DNA from: Cryptosporangium aurantiacum
Lineage (GTDB): Bacteria; Actinomycetota; Actinomycetes; Mycobacteriales; Cryptosporangiaceae
Direction of reading: 5' to 3'
DNA length: 64,000 nucleotides
Assembly (NCBI RefSeq): GCF_900143005.1
Contig: NZ_FRCS01000001.1
Coordinates: forward strand, 744,001 to 808,000
In this document: piece after piece, positions 1 to 9,050 of the stretch
Layout of the letters: each line of letters starts with the position of its first letter
How positions within the stretch are numbered: the first letter of the stretch is position 1
Translations under genes and position numbers: made by a program
The notes under the pieces: model-generated
The model's database searches: none
Told to the model about the DNA's origin: nothing
Seen by the model: only the letters and a program-made list of their open reading frames with translations

Positions 1-2
1 GG

Positions 3-602
3 TGCCGTGCGCGCCAGCGCGAGCTCGTCGACCTGGTGAGTACCCCGTGGCCCAACCGAGTCAGCCCGGCGCGGGCGACCGGTGCGGGTGCCCGGCTGAT
101 CGACCACCCGGCTGCCGCCGCCTACTGCCTGCCGGGGCCGAGCTCGCGCGTCGTCATCACGACCGGTGCATTGTCACTGCTCGATCCCGACGAGTTGGAC
201 GCCGTCCTCGCGCACGAGCACGCGCACCTGGCCGAACGGCACGACCTCCTCCTGCTGCCGTTCGCGGCCTGGTCGGAGGCGATGTTCGGGCTCGCGGGCA
301 CGCAGCGCACCCGCCGGGCGGTGGCGCAACTCGTCGAGATGCTCGCGGATGACCGGGCCTGCCTGGGCCGCGACCGGGCCGTACTGGCCACCGCGCTCGC
401 CCGGGTGGGTGTCGCCGGGGCCGGTGGGGTCGCGCCGTCCGGGGCGCTCGGCTCGACCGACCTCGCGGTGCTGCCGCGCGTCCAGCGCCTGCTGGAGCCG
501 CCGGCGCCGTCCTGGTGGCTGCGGACGCTGTCCTACGCGGCCGCTGCGGTGACCGTCACCGCGCCGCTCTGGGCGTTCGCGTTGCCGCTAGCGGTGGCTT
601 GA
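3..602 (+). CDS. M56/M48-type metallopeptidase, 3' part (runs off the left edge)
   Basis: The frame is open from the first bases of the window, so the true start lies to the left; an internal GTG at position 36 is not needed. The visible part carries the zinc-protease signature HEHAHLAERHD (HExxH with the flanking His), preceded by a strand like AYCLPG and VVITTGAL, and a conserved E/D segment (LADDRACLGRDRAVL) that would supply the third ligand. A hydrophobic C-terminal segment (AVTVTAPLWAFALPLAVA) forms the last membrane span. This is the pattern of the short actinobacterial BlaR1/M56 membrane peptidases, which usually sit beside a BlaI/MecI repressor; that neighbour would be outside the window. 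Substrate unknown. It converges on the next gene with 25 bp between stops. Confidence 0.8.
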   Translation, partial: CRARQRELVDLVSTPWPNRVSPARATGAGARLIDHPAAAAYCLPGPSSRVVITTGALSLLDPDELDAVLAHEHAHLAERHDLLLLPFAAWSEAMFGLAGTQRTRRAVAQLVEMLADDRACLGRDRAVLATALARVGVAGAGGVAPSGALGSTDLAVLPRVQRLLEPPAPSWWLRTLSYAAAAVTVTAPLWAFALPLAVA

Positions 603-627
603 GCGCCGTTCGCTGCGGCGCCGGCGC

Positions 628-2664
628 TCAGCAGGCGGTCAGCGTGATTTCGGTGGTGGCGTGCTGCGGTTTCCCGGTCGGCGGCGTCAGCGTCGCGGTG
701 ATCGTCCAGACCGTGTTGCACCGCTGAGCGGCCGCCAGGTCCACCGGGAGGTTCTGGCCGCTGCCCAGCTCGACGTACTGGGTCTCCTGCTGGAGCGTGT
801 ACGTCCCGGACCAGGTCAGCGTCGCGTTCAGCAGCGCGGCGTCGAAGCCTTCGGGAACGGCGACCGAGAGCGTCACGCTCGCCAGACGGGCGTCGTAGTC
901 GTAGAGCGCCACCGAGCCGCCGTGTGCCGGGCTGATGACGGTCAGCGTGCCGAACGTCCGGAACGGGTCCGTCGACGGCTTCGGCGTGGTTGAGCCGGAG
1001 ATCGGCCGGATCGACGTCCGGGCGGAGGCGGAGGGTGACGTCCGGGCGGTCGGCTCCTCGTCGTCCGCGGCCGGAGTGGTGCTTCGCGGGCTGGGCGAGG
1101 GCGCCACGCTGGTCGCCGCGGCGGCGGCCGGCGACTCGGCCGGGACGGCCGGAGGTTTCCGGTCGGTGGCCAGGCTCTCGGCGGTGGCCTCGGGCCTGCC
1201 GTGGGTGGCGAGTGCGGCGATACCGACGGCACCGAGGACCAACACGGTCACGGCGATCGTGGCGGTGGTGGCGAACGGGCGGTAGCGCACGGGGCCCTTC
1301 GCGTCGGCGGGCGTCGGCCGCTTCGCGGGACCTCCCGGCGCGGTCGACGTCGACGGCTTCGACGGCCCTGTCGAGTCAGAGGGGGTGGCGTTCGCGGTGG
1401 GGAGCACCTGGGTGGGGTCGTCGTCCACCGGACGATCCATCGTGGCGGTCGCCGGCCCGGAGAAGGCGGCCGCGCCGGAGGCGGCCGCTGCGCCCGCGGC
1501 GGCTCCGGAACGCGGATCCGCCGCGTCGGATGCACCTCGCGGCTCGCGCGCGTCGGATGCACCTCGCGGCCCGCGCGCGTCGGATGCACCTCGCGGCTCG
1601 CGCGCGTCGGATGCACCTCGCGGCCCGCGCTCCGCCGACGACCGGGCACCCGGGGCCGTGCGCGACGCGGACGCCGGGGCTTCGCGATAGGTGTCGCGCG
1701 CGGCCGACCCGCGGGATGCCGGGGCTTCGGAGTGCGGTGGTGCGGCGGCGTACGGTGCCTGCCCGCCCCCACCGGCCGGACGGGCCGTGTGCCGGGGCGG
1801 TGGCGTGCTGAACGGAGGACGGCGCGGCGTGACGAGTTCCGCGGTCGCCCCGTCGATCACCGCGTGCGACCCGGTCACCGCCCGCACCCGATCGGTACCG
1901 GCGGCGAGACCGGCCCGCAGCGCCAGCTCCATCCGGTCGAGCAGCCGGTCGTTCATCCCGGCGGGCACCGCGGTCAACGGCAGCAGCGCCGCGAGCGCCG
2001 CCAACGGCCACCGCTCGTAGGTCGTCGAGCACTTCGGGCACGGTGGCACCTTGCCCCGGCCCGCCACGTGCGCGTGGACCTTCTTGCGCGCCGCGTGGTC
2101 GGGCTCCTTGGCCGCGTACCGGAGCGTGTCGCGCAGGTCCGGGCAGTCGTCCAGGGACCGGGCGGCGATGACGTCCGCGACGACGTGCTCGCGGATCTCG
2201 CCCAGGCGCTTCTCGATCGCCGAGGGCTTGCCGGGCTCCACGGCCACCGCGATCGACTCGGTGGTCAGCTCGGCGGCGGCTGCGAGCGCGAACAGGATCC
2301 GGTCCGGGCCGGTCAGGTCACCGGCAGCCCGCCAGGCCACCAGCCGGAGGTCCTTCGGGTCCGGCGCGGCCGGTGGCTGTTCGCCCTTCCGGCGGAGCCA
2401 ACGCTTGCGGAGGATTTCGTGCTCGACCTCGATGCAGGCGTCGTAGATCAGTCGGATCATCGCCGCACGTAACGTGCGCGCACCGGCCAGACGCGTCCGG
2501 ACCGCGACCTCGAAGACGCGCGCGGTCGCCTCCTCCGCCGCGTCCGGGTCACGGAGCGCGTTGAGGCAGGTCGAATACGTCCAGCCGTGACACTCCTCGA
2601 ACAGATCGGCCAGCGCTTCCTCATTTCCGCGCTGGACCGCTGCAACAAGCGCCACGTCGTCCAT
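628..2664 (-). CDS. Sigma-70-like protein with a membrane anchor and extracytoplasmic domain
   Basis: 678 residues with an unusual order of parts. Residues 1 to about 90 look like sigma-70 region 2 (LVAAVQRGNEEALADLFEE, then DPDAAEEATARVFEVAVRT). Residues 110-165 could be a weak region 4. A metal-site-like stretch follows near 190-215 (His residues, then CPKC). Next comes a long Ala/Pro/Arg-rich linker containing four 9-residue repeats, one membrane span at about 465-487 (TIAVTVLVLGAVGIAALA), another Ser/Thr/Pro linker, and a beta-rich C-terminal domain of about 110 residues with two Cys (near 649 and 678) that may form a disulfide outside the cell. The start ATG at 2664 has a TAACGT box and a GTAA-ACG-TTAC palindrome just upstream. 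It could be a membrane-held sigma factor or a former sigma domain reused as a sensor. Function not known. Confidence 0.6.
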   Translation of the reverse strand: MDDVALVAAVQRGNEEALADLFEECHGWTYSTCLNALRDPDAAEEATARVFEVAVRTRLAGARTLRAAMIRLIYDACIEVEHEILRKRWLRRKGEQPPAAPDPKDLRLVAWRAAGDLTGPDRILFALAAAAELTTESIAVAVEPGKPSAIEKRLGEIREHVVADVIAARSLDDCPDLRDTLRYAAKEPDHAARKKVHAHVAGRGKVPPCPKCSTTYERWPLAALAALLPLTAVPAGMNDRLLDRMELALRAGLAAGTDRVRAVTGSHAVIDGATAELVTPRRPPFSTPPPRHTARPAGGGGQAPYAAAPPHSEAPASRGSAARDTYREAPASASRTAPGARSSAERGPRGASDAREPRGASDARGPRGASDAREPRGASDAADPRSGAAAGAAAASGAAAFSGPATATMDRPVDDDPTQVLPTANATPSDSTGPSKPSTSTAPGGPAKRPTPADAKGPVRYRPFATTATIAVTVLVLGAVGIAALATHGRPEATAESLATDRKPPAVPAESPAAAAATSVAPSPSPRSTTPAADDEEPTARTSPSASARTSIRPISGSTTPKPSTDPFRTFGTLTVISPAHGGSVALYDYDARLASVTLSVAVPEGFDAALLNATLTWSGTYTLQQETQYVELGSGQNLPVDLAAAQRCNTVWTITATLTPPTGKPQHATTEITLTAC
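1523..1630. repeat. Four tandem 27-bp units inside the sigma-like gene
   Basis: Copies begin at 1523, 1550, 1577 and 1604 with exact 27-bp spacing and alternate between two versions that differ by one or two bases (ggctcgcgc and ggcccgcgc ends). In the minus-strand reading frame each unit encodes nine residues of the type ARxPRGASD. The length is a multiple of three, so copy number can change without breaking the frame. It lies in the flexible linker before the membrane span. Confidence 0.9.
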
Positions 2665-2806
2665 GATTCGGCACGGTAAACGTTACGGCGGCGCAAAAGA
2701 AGTCAGGGGTCCCACCAGTGACCGAATCGGTGACCCAGGCCTTAACTGGGCTTCGTTCGGGTCTTAACGACCCTTAAGGTATGCCCCCAATCGGCCTACG
2801 CGCGGC

Positions 2807-3229
2807 TCAGACCTCGAGCAGGATCGTCTGCGGGCCGACGTTCACCGACGAGACGAGCATGTGCGTCCGGAAGCGCCCGGTCTCCACCGTCGCGCCGCGC
2901 TCCCGCAGCGCCGCGACGACCGCGTCCACCATCGGCTCGGCCTGCTCGGCCGGCGCCGCCGCCAGCCACGAGGGCCGCCGTCCCTTGCGGGTGTCGGCGT
3001 AGAGCGTGAACTGGCTGACGACCAGCAGCGGAGCCCCGACGTCCGACGCGGACCGCTCGCCGTCGAGGATCCGCAGCTCGTACACCTTGCGGGCCAGCAG
3101 CGCGGCCTCCGCGGCGGTGTCCGTCCTGGCCACCCCGACCAGCACCAGCAGCCCGGACTTGATCGCGCCGACCACCTCGCCGTCGACCGTGACCGACGCC
3201 TCCGACACGGTCTGAACGACCGCCTTCAC
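2807..3229 (-). CDS. dtd: D-aminoacyl-tRNA deacylase
   Basis: 140 residues, the usual length of the DTD family. The enzyme hydrolyses the ester bond of D-aminoacyl-tRNAs (and glycyl-tRNA-Ala) in the cytoplasm, recycling tRNA. It starts [20 protein letters not shown] and carries the two active-site signatures: [16 protein letters not shown] near residue 80 and a C-terminal NVGPQTIL (the family has NxGPxT). Its ATG overlaps the stop of the upstream methyltransferase gene by 4 bp (3226-3229), so the two are probably co-translated. A short hairpin GGGTC-GTTAA-GACCC downstream (about 2760-2775) may end the transcript. Confidence 0.93.
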   Translation of the reverse strand: MKAVVQTVSEASVTVDGEVVGAIKSGLLVLVGVARTDTAAEAALLARKVYELRILDGERSASDVGAPLLVVSQFTLYADTRKGRRPSWLAAAPAEQAEPMVDAVVAALRERGATVETGRFRTHMLVSSVNVGPQTILLEV

Positions 3230-4821
3230 CGCGACCCCGCCGCGCCCGCGGCCCCGGCTCCGCCGGCGGCCCCGGCTCCGCCGGCGACCCCGGCTCCGCC
3301 CGCAAAGCCCGCGCCCGCGACCCCGTCCGCCGGCAGCAGCAGGCCGCGTTCCACCAATCGCCCGACGAGCGGGATCGCCACCGTCGCCAGCGCGACCGGC
3401 TCCGCCTCGTACGCCGCGGCCAGCACCGACAGCTGATCTCCGAGCGTCACGCTCCCGTCACATCCACTCACGAGCGCGACCGTCACCGGATCCACTTCCT
3501 GCGCCCAGCGCCACCCCGACTCCAGTGCCAGCACCTGCTGATCCACCTCCCAGCCGTCGGCGCCCCGGGACGCGGTCTGCCGCAGCCGCAACGACGGCGC
3601 CGCCACGAACCGCGACGCGAGCAGGTCCGCCCCGCGGACGAACGCGACCCGCGAGAACCACGCCGCGACCTCCGGTCCGATGACCGTGTCGTGCTCCTGC
3701 ATCGCCTCCTCGACCCGGACGACCGGCTGGTCCGATCCGGCCGCGTGGACGCTGATCAGGCCGAAGCCCACCGCGTCCACCCGGTTCTCGGTGAACCAGT
3801 CCAGCCACTCCGCGGTGCGGCGCTCGGCGTCCGAACCGCTCAGCTCCCCGGCGTCGCGGAGCCAGAGCGCCACGTACCCGGCCGGGTCCAGCGCTTCCCG
3901 CTGCACCGCGTGGGCATCCAGGCCGGTCGCCTCGAGCCAGCCACCGACCCGTTCTTCCCACGGCTCGCCCTCGATGTGCAGCCAGTTCGCCAGCAACTGC
4001 CCGTACCCGCCCGGCGCGAGCAGACCGGGCAGCGCCCCCACCAGCTCCGAGCAGATCCCGTCCCCGACCCGCCCGGAGTCGCGGTAGACCATGCGCTCCC
4101 GGGACGCGCGCGCCGGCCCGACGACGAACGGCGGGTTGCTGACGACCAGGTCGAACCGCCGCCCGGCGACCGGCGCCACGAAGTCCCCGCGCACCGCCTC
4201 CCAGGTGAATCCGTTCAGTGCGGCGTTGGTCACCGCGAACCGAATCGCACGCTCGGAGAGATCCGTCACAGTCACCGCGTCGACGTGCCGGGAGAGGTGC
4301 AGCGCCTGGACGCCGCACCCGGTGCCGAGATCGAGGGCCGAGCCGACCGTCGGGCGAACCGTCGACTGCGCCAGCGTCACCGATGCGCCACCGACCCCGA
4401 GCACGTGATCGCCGCGAACCGGACCGGGCCGGACGTCCGAACCCAGGTCGGACAACACCCACCAGTCGCCGTCGTCGTCGCCGTAGGGGGAGAGGTCGAG
4501 CGCTGCGCGCACGCCGTCTCCAACCTTTTCGACCAGTCCGGTAGAGATAGCCCCGGCCAGCCCGAACGCGCCGAAGGCCGCGTCGGCGGCCTTCTCGTCG
4601 ACCGTGCCACCGGTGGGAAACAGGTCGATCAGCGTGCCGAGCGGGTCGTCCCCGCCGCGGTTGCGGAGCTCGTGCCGCACAGCGAGGAACTCGGCGCGGC
4701 CGAGCGCGGCGCTCGCGGTCTCACCGAGGCGGTCCGCGACGCCCTGCGGCGTGAAGTTCGCGTCCCGGAGCGCGGCGCGCAGAGCCCCGATCTGGTCGGG
4801 AGAGAGCAACGGATCGGTCAC
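3226..4821 (-). CDS. Class I SAM-dependent methyltransferase with N-terminal DUF7059-like domain
   Basis: 531 residues. The N-terminal third ([19 protein letters not shown]) resembles the domain called DUF7059. The middle is a Rossmann methyltransferase: SAM-binding [17 protein letters not shown] near residue 165, acidic strand [14 protein letters not shown], and NPPF at about 230 (SNPPFVVGP), the mark of N-methyltransferases acting on planar amides or bases, as in HemK/RsmC. The substrate may be rRNA or a protein glutamine but is not proven. The last 30 residues are a Gly/Ala repeat tail ([17 protein letters not shown]), likely disordered. It overlaps dtd by 4 bp. The start at 4821 is 77 bp from the divergent repair gene. 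Confidence 0.8.
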   Translation of the reverse strand: MTDPLLSPDQIGALRAALRDANFTPQGVADRLGETASAALGRAEFLAVRHELRNRGGDDPLGTLIDLFPTGGTVDEKAADAAFGAFGLAGAISTGLVEKVGDGVRAALDLSPYGDDDGDWWVLSDLGSDVRPGPVRGDHVLGVGGASVTLAQSTVRPTVGSALDLGTGCGVQALHLSRHVDAVTVTDLSERAIRFAVTNAALNGFTWEAVRGDFVAPVAGRRFDLVVSNPPFVVGPARASRERMVYRDSGRVGDGICSELVGALPGLLAPGGYGQLLANWLHIEGEPWEERVGGWLEATGLDAHAVQREALDPAGYVALWLRDAGELSGSDAERRTAEWLDWFTENRVDAVGFGLISVHAAGSDQPVVRVEEAMQEHDTVIGPEVAAWFSRVAFVRGADLLASRFVAAPSLRLRQTASRGADGWEVDQQVLALESGWRWAQEVDPVTVALVSGCDGSVTLGDQLSVLAAAYEAEPVALATVAIPLVGRLVERGLLLPADGVAGAGFAGGAGVAGGAGAAGGAGAAGAAGSR

Positions 4822-4898
4822 CGGCCCATCCTCTCTCCCAACCGGGCGCTCTTCGCCCCCGGGGGAGCGAAGGGCCCTGGACGTGGCAGTCTGAACGC

Positions 4899-5480
4899 AT
4901 GGTGACGCTGCGTCTGAGTCAGGACGTCGATGCCGACGCGTTCCTGGCTGACGACCCGCTCGCGCTGCTCGTCGGCATGCTCCTCGATCAGCAGTTCCCG
5001 ATGGAGCGGGCGTTCGCGGCGCCCTACACGCTCAGCAGGCGGATGGGCGTGTCGCGGTTGGACCCGGCCGCGATCGCCGCGTTCGACCCGGACGAGTTCG
5101 CCGCGCTGTTCGCCACGCCGCCAGCCCTGCACCGGTACCCGCAGGCGATGGCCGGCCGGGTCCAGTCGGTTGCCTCCTACGTGCTGGACGCCTACGACGG
5201 CGACACCGCACGGCTGTGGACGGGCGCGACCAGCGGCGCCGACCTCCTGAAGCGGATCAAGGCCCTCCCGGGCTTCGGCGAGCAGAAGGCCCGGATCTTC
5301 GTCGCGCTGCTCGGCAAGCAGTTCGCCGTCCGGCCGGACGGCTGGCGCGAGGCCGCCGGTGCCTACGGCGAGGACGGCTCGACCCGCTCGGTCGCGGACG
5401 TGACCGGCCCGGAGACGCTGCAGGCCGTCCGTGAGTTCAAGAAGGCCGCCAAGGCGAAGGCCAAGGAGGGTGCACGATGA
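4899..5480 (+). CDS. HhH-GPD family base-excision DNA repair protein
   Basis: 193 residues, typical of the small actinobacterial HhH-GPD proteins related to DNA glycosylases. The start MVTLRLSQDVDADAFLADDP leads into the characteristic LLVGMLLDQQFPMERAF helix. The helix-hairpin-helix is LLKRIKALPGFGEQKARIF at about residues 115-135, and the GPD-like Asp-containing loop follows. It presumably removes or recognises a damaged base; the target lesion is unknown. Its stop overlaps the start of the GNAT gene by 4 bp (ATGA), so they form a two-gene unit. Confidence 0.8.
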   Translation: MVTLRLSQDVDADAFLADDPLALLVGMLLDQQFPMERAFAAPYTLSRRMGVSRLDPAAIAAFDPDEFAALFATPPALHRYPQAMAGRVQSVASYVLDAYDGDTARLWTGATSGADLLKRIKALPGFGEQKARIFVALLGKQFAVRPDGWREAAGAYGEDGSTRSVADVTGPETLQAVREFKKAAKAKAKEGAR

Positions 5481-6241
5481 GCGCTGGCGACGCCGCGGGC
5501 TTCGACTCTTCGCTGTGGCCGTTGGCCCAGCTCCGTGTGCGTGCCGGCGCGATCGAGCTGCGCCCGCCGACCGACGACGACCTGCCCGCGCTGGCCGCGC
5601 TGGTCCCGGTCGAGGCCGGTCACGACCCGACGCTGCCGATCAGCGGCGTCACCACCCCGCACGAGGTGACCGCCCAGGCCGTGCTGCGGCAGGTCTGGCG
5701 GTCACGGGCCGAGCTGGCGCCCGACCGGTGGCGGATCTGCCTCGCGGCCTACGTCGACGGCGTCCTGGTCGGTCAGCAGGACCTGAAGGCGGACGACTTC
5801 CCCCGCCGCCGGATCGTCGAGACGTCCTCCTGGCTCGGCACCGAGCACCGGCGTCGCGGGCACGGCAAGGCGATGCGGGCGCTCGCGCTGCACCTCGCGT
5901 TCGAGGGGCTCGGCGCGGTCGCGGTCGAGAGCGAGTCCGCGGAGGGCAACGACGCGGCCCTGGGCATCACCCGATCGCTCGGGTACAGCCCCAGCGGCGA
6001 CACCTACGAGGTGCACGACGGGGTCGTCACGCACATGCTCTGGTCACGGCTGACCCGGGAGCGGTGGGCCCTTCACCGGCAGGGTTACGGCCTCGGGCCG
6101 GTCGAGTGCGAAGGCGTGGAGGGATGCCGGCAGCTGCTCGGACTGCCCCCCACCGAGCTGGCGCCGACGAGCAACGGCAACCGGGCCGCGAACGGCGTCG
6201 CCCACCGCGGCGCACCGACGGGACAGCCCGCACCGGCCTGA
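5477..6241 (+). CDS. GNAT family N-acetyltransferase
   Basis: 254 residues. The acetyl-CoA fold is seen from residue 25 to 190: a RIM-type start IELRPPTDDDLPALAALV, the pyrophosphate-binding motif near 120 (SSWLGTEHRRRGHGKAMRA, the Q/RxxGxG/A type) and AVAVESESAEGNDAALGITRSLGY, the C-terminal part found in RimJ/RimL-like enzymes. The last 45 residues (TELAPTSNGNRAANG) are a loose tail. The acceptor is unknown. It is coupled to the HhH-GPD gene by a 4-bp overlap, although no functional link is known. Confidence 0.85.
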   Translation: MSAGDAAGFDSSLWPLAQLRVRAGAIELRPPTDDDLPALAALVPVEAGHDPTLPISGVTTPHEVTAQAVLRQVWRSRAELAPDRWRICLAAYVDGVLVGQQDLKADDFPRRRIVETSSWLGTEHRRRGHGKAMRALALHLAFEGLGAVAVESESAEGNDAALGITRSLGYSPSGDTYEVHDGVVTHMLWSRLTRERWALHRQGYGLGPVECEGVEGCRQLLGLPPTELAPTSNGNRAANGVAHRGAPTGQPAPA

Positions 6242-6351
6242 ACCCCGACCCGCATGGCGGAGCACTGTGCGCAGTGCAACGATGGGTTGATGCGGTACCC
6301 GGCCCGAGGGTGACCAGCCCTCGGGAGACTGGGCGCCCCCGAGCGAAGCGG

Positions 6352-6768
6352 GTGGAGCGCGTGCAGACACGGCGATCGCGGGTCGAGGTGATCACCGGGG
6401 CCGACCGGAGTCCCGCCGATCAGCTCCGCCGCCGTCAGTGGCAGTACTTCGGGCTGATGATGCTGCGGGTCGTCTGCCTGATCGTCGCCGCGATCCTGGT
6501 CAGCCTGGAAGTCCCGTACGCGCTGGCCTGGGTGCTGTTCCTGACCGTCGGCATGGTGGCGTTCCCGTGGATCGCGGTGATGGTCGCGAACGACCGCCCG
6601 CCTCGGGAGGAGAACCGCTTCACCAATCGCCTGCGGCGGTCGTCGGCCGGGGCCCGTGCCGTGGCCACCCACGAACAGGGGGACGACGTCCGCCGGCCGG
6701 AGCGGCCCGAACTCGACGCCCGCGAGTTACCGCCGTCCTCCGCCAAGGTCATCGACCCCGACGACTGA
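6352..6768 (+). CDS. DUF3099 domain membrane protein
   Basis: About 138 residues. Two hydrophobic spans stand close together at about 32-52 (LMMLRVVCLIVAAILVSLEV) and 56-75 (ALAWVLFLTVGMVAFPWIAV), separated by a short turn. They follow a basic stretch and are followed by a hydrophilic tail rich in Arg and Glu, the DUF3099 pattern of actinobacteria. GTG at 6352 is chosen; GTG at 6361 is nearly as good, because GGAG lies only 3 nt before it. Function unknown. Only 11 bp separate its stop from the convergent psuK stop. Confidence 0.75.
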   Translation: MERVQTRRSRVEVITGADRSPADQLRRRQWQYFGLMMLRVVCLIVAAILVSLEVPYALAWVLFLTVGMVAFPWIAVMVANDRPPREENRFTNRLRRSSAGARAVATHEQGDDVRRPERPELDARELPPSSAKVIDPDD

Positions 6769-6779
6769 ACAACGACCGG

Positions 6780-7688
6780 TTAGGGCCGGGCACCGGGGAG
6801 GCCGACGGCGAGCGTGCCTGCCCGGGCCCCCGCGGCAAGCGCCCCGGCCGGACCGGCGCCGGTGAGCCAGGCGGCCAGCAGTCCGGCGGCGAACGCGTCT
6901 CCGGCACCGGTGGTGTCCACAACGCGCCGGGCGGGCTCCGCGGCGACCCAGGCGGCTCCGCTCGCTCCGCGCCACCACGCACCGCCCGCGCCGTCCTTCA
7001 CGACCGCGGTGTCCACCGCCTCGGCGAGCCGGGCGGCGGCCACCGACGGGTCGGACAGCCCGGTGAGCACCGCCGCCTCGGCGGCGTTGGCCAGCAGCAG
7101 ATCGACACGTGCGATCCAGCGGAGGAACCGCTCCGGCCCGGCTGCCTCCAGCGGTGCGGCGGACGCCGCGTCCACCGAGATCGTGAGGCGACGTTCCTTG
7201 GCGACGTCCAGCGCGGCCAGCCCGGCCTTCCGGGAACCGGCGTCCAGCAGCGCGTAACCGGACAGGTGCAGGTGCCGGATGTCGTCCCGCCCGACCACGG
7301 CCGCGACGTCCGCCGCGTCGAGCCGGTCGGCCGCCGCCCGGTCGGGGAACATCGTCCGCTCGCCGTCGCCGTCCACCAGCACGGCGATCGACGCGGTCGG
7401 CAGCTCCGGGTCGATCGCGACCGCGGACTCCACGCCGGCCGCCACCAGCTCGGCGATCCGGTCCCGCCCGGGGGCGTCGTCACCGACGCGCGCGACCAGC
7501 GTCACCGGGACACCGGCCGTGGCGAGCCAGGCCGCGGTGTTCGCGGCGGCGCCGCCACCGCTGTACCGGATCTGCGCCGGCCGATCCGACCCGACCGCGG
7601 GTGGCCCGTCGGTGCGGATCACGATGTCGGTGGCCAGGTCACCGACGACGGCGACCCGGCCCGCTCGGCGCTGCGGCGCGGTGGTCAC
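6780..7688 (-). CDS. psuK: PfkB-family sugar kinase, probable pseudouridine kinase
   Basis: 302 residues of the ribokinase/PfkB fold. The N-terminal glycine pair is seen in GRVAVVGDLATDIVIRTDG and YSGGGAAANTAAWLA, and the C-terminal ATP/anion-hole signature in VVDTTGAGDAFAAGLLAAW, with Asp of GAGD as catalytic base at about residue 255. The gene follows psuG on the same strand after 28 bp. This pairing indicates pseudouridine to pseudouridine-5'-phosphate phosphorylation, the first step of pseudouridine breakdown. The specificity call rests on context; alone it would be only a PfkB kinase. Start GTG at 7688. Confidence 0.8.
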   Translation of the reverse strand: MTTAPQRRAGRVAVVGDLATDIVIRTDGPPAVGSDRPAQIRYSGGGAAANTAAWLATAGVPVTLVARVGDDAPGRDRIAELVAAGVESAVAIDPELPTASIAVLVDGDGERTMFPDRAAADRLDAADVAAVVGRDDIRHLHLSGYALLDAGSRKAGLAALDVAKERRLTISVDAASAAPLEAAGPERFLRWIARVDLLLANAAEAAVLTGLSDPSVAAARLAEAVDTAVVKDGAGGAWWRGASGAAWVAAEPARRVVDTTGAGDAFAAGLLAAWLTGAGPAGALAAGARAGTLAVGLPGARP

Positions 7689-7716
7689 GGCCGTCAGCCG
7701 CCGGTTCGAGCCGGGG

Positions 7717-8667
7717 TCACGCGAGCGCCGTCCGGGTTCCGGCGAACGCCACCGCGATTCGGCCGGCCAGCTCGGCGTTGCGCAGGATGATCCGGGTGTT
7801 GACGGTCAGGCTCTCGCCCTCGGTCGCGGCGTGGAAGTGCGCCAGCAGGTACGGGGTCACGTCCTTGCCGGTCACGCCCTCCCGCTCCAGCCCGGCCAGC
7901 CCCTCGGCGAGCACCCGGTCGTGCAGCGCCGGATCCAGCTGCTCGGATACCGGCAGCGGGTTCGCGACCACGACCGCGCCGGACCCCAGTTTCAGCTCCC
8001 GGGTGGCCCGGAGCGTCTCGGCGATCTCGCTCACCTCGTCGGCCCGCCACCCGACCGGGTAACCGGAGTCGGAGAGGTAGAAGCCCGGGAACTGGTCGGT
8101 GCGGTAGCCCAGCACGGTCACGCCGGAGGACTCCAGCCGCTCCAGCGTCGCCGGAACGTCGAGGATCGACTTCACGCCGGCGCAGACCACCGCGATCGGC
8201 GTCCGGGCCAGCGTGCCGAGGTCGGCGGACTCGTCGAACGTCGTCGCGGCGTCGCGGTGCACACCGCCCAGGCCGCCGGTCGCGAACACCGGGATGCCGA
8301 CCGCCGCGGCCACCGCCGCGGTGCTCGCGACGGTGGTCGCTCCGTCGCCCCGCTTGGCCGCGAGCACCGGCAGGTCGCGGACGCTGGCCTTGGCGACGCC
8401 GTCGGTGAGCGCCAGGTGGCGCAGCTGCTCGGCGTCGAGGCCGACGACGATCTCCCCGCCGAGGACGCCGACCGTGGCCGGTACCGCACCGGTCGCGCGG
8501 ACCGTGCGCTCGATCTCCGCACCCACCTCGAGGTTCCGCGGGCGGGGAAGCCCGTGGGACAGGATCGTGCTCTCCAGCGCGACCACCGGAGTGCCGGTGC
8601 CCAACGCCTCCGCCACCTCGGCGCCGAGCCGGATTCGATAGCGCCCGAGCGGGGGTTCGATCTCCAC
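7717..8667 (-). CDS. psuG: Pseudouridine-5'-phosphate glycosidase
   Basis: 316 residues from GTG at 8667, matching the family length of about 310. It splits pseudouridine-5'-phosphate into uracil and ribose-5-phosphate. Clear signatures are TPVVALESTILSHGLPRPRN near the start, GVAKASVRDLPVLAAKRGDGATTVAST, the ATGGLGGVHR loop, and VCAGVKSILDVPATLE with the catalytic Lys. The frame stays open to 8796, but that extension has no family character, and AGGAAG lies 12 nt before 8667. It forms a two-gene operon with psuK. Confidence 0.92.
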   Translation of the reverse strand: MEIEPPLGRYRIRLGAEVAEALGTGTPVVALESTILSHGLPRPRNLEVGAEIERTVRATGAVPATVGVLGGEIVVGLDAEQLRHLALTDGVAKASVRDLPVLAAKRGDGATTVASTAAVAAAVGIPVFATGGLGGVHRDAATTFDESADLGTLARTPIAVVCAGVKSILDVPATLERLESSGVTVLGYRTDQFPGFYLSDSGYPVGWRADEVSEIAETLRATRELKLGSGAVVVANPLPVSEQLDPALHDRVLAEGLAGLEREGVTGKDVTPYLLAHFHAATEGESLTVNTRIILRNAELAGRIAVAFAGTRTALA

Positions 8668-8816
8668 GCGAACACCGTACTTCCTGGTGATACGGCGCTC
8701 GCTGCTGGCCTTGATCGATATCTCCGCGTGACCTATCGACGGCCGCGACGAGGCCGTTCGGGCGGTCATGCGGCAGACTGGTATGCGCATCGTCATTCGC
8801 AGGGAGAGGAAGCATC

Positions 8817-9050
8817 GTGGGAGCCACTGAGACGCTGGAGCGGCCGGAGACCCGAGAGCGCCAGACCGACAACGGCCCCGAGGTCTTCCACTACGTGAAG
8901 AAGAACAAGATCGCCGAAAGTGCGGTCATGGGCACGATGGTACAGGCACTCTGTGGCGAAGTCTTCCCCGTGACGAAGTCGCCGAAGCCGAACTCGCCGG
9001 TCTGCCCGGCCTGCAAGGAGATCTACGACTCGCTGCCCAAGGGGGAGTGA
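8817..9050 (+). CDS. DUF3039 domain protein, small zinc-ribbon-like
   Basis: 77 residues, GTG start at 8817 behind a good site (GGGAGAGGAAG). The core FHYVKKNKIAESAVMGTMV is followed by ALCGEVF and CPACKEIYDSL: three or four Cys arranged like a small zinc ribbon. This is the DUF3039 family, common in actinobacteria and of unknown function. Its 3' end overlaps the 3' end of the convergent YihY gene by 28 bp (9023-9050), and no terminator is visible between them. Confidence 0.88.
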   Translation: MGATETLERPETRERQTDNGPEVFHYVKKNKIAESAVMGTMVQALCGEVFPVTKSPKPNSPVCPACKEIYDSLPKGE

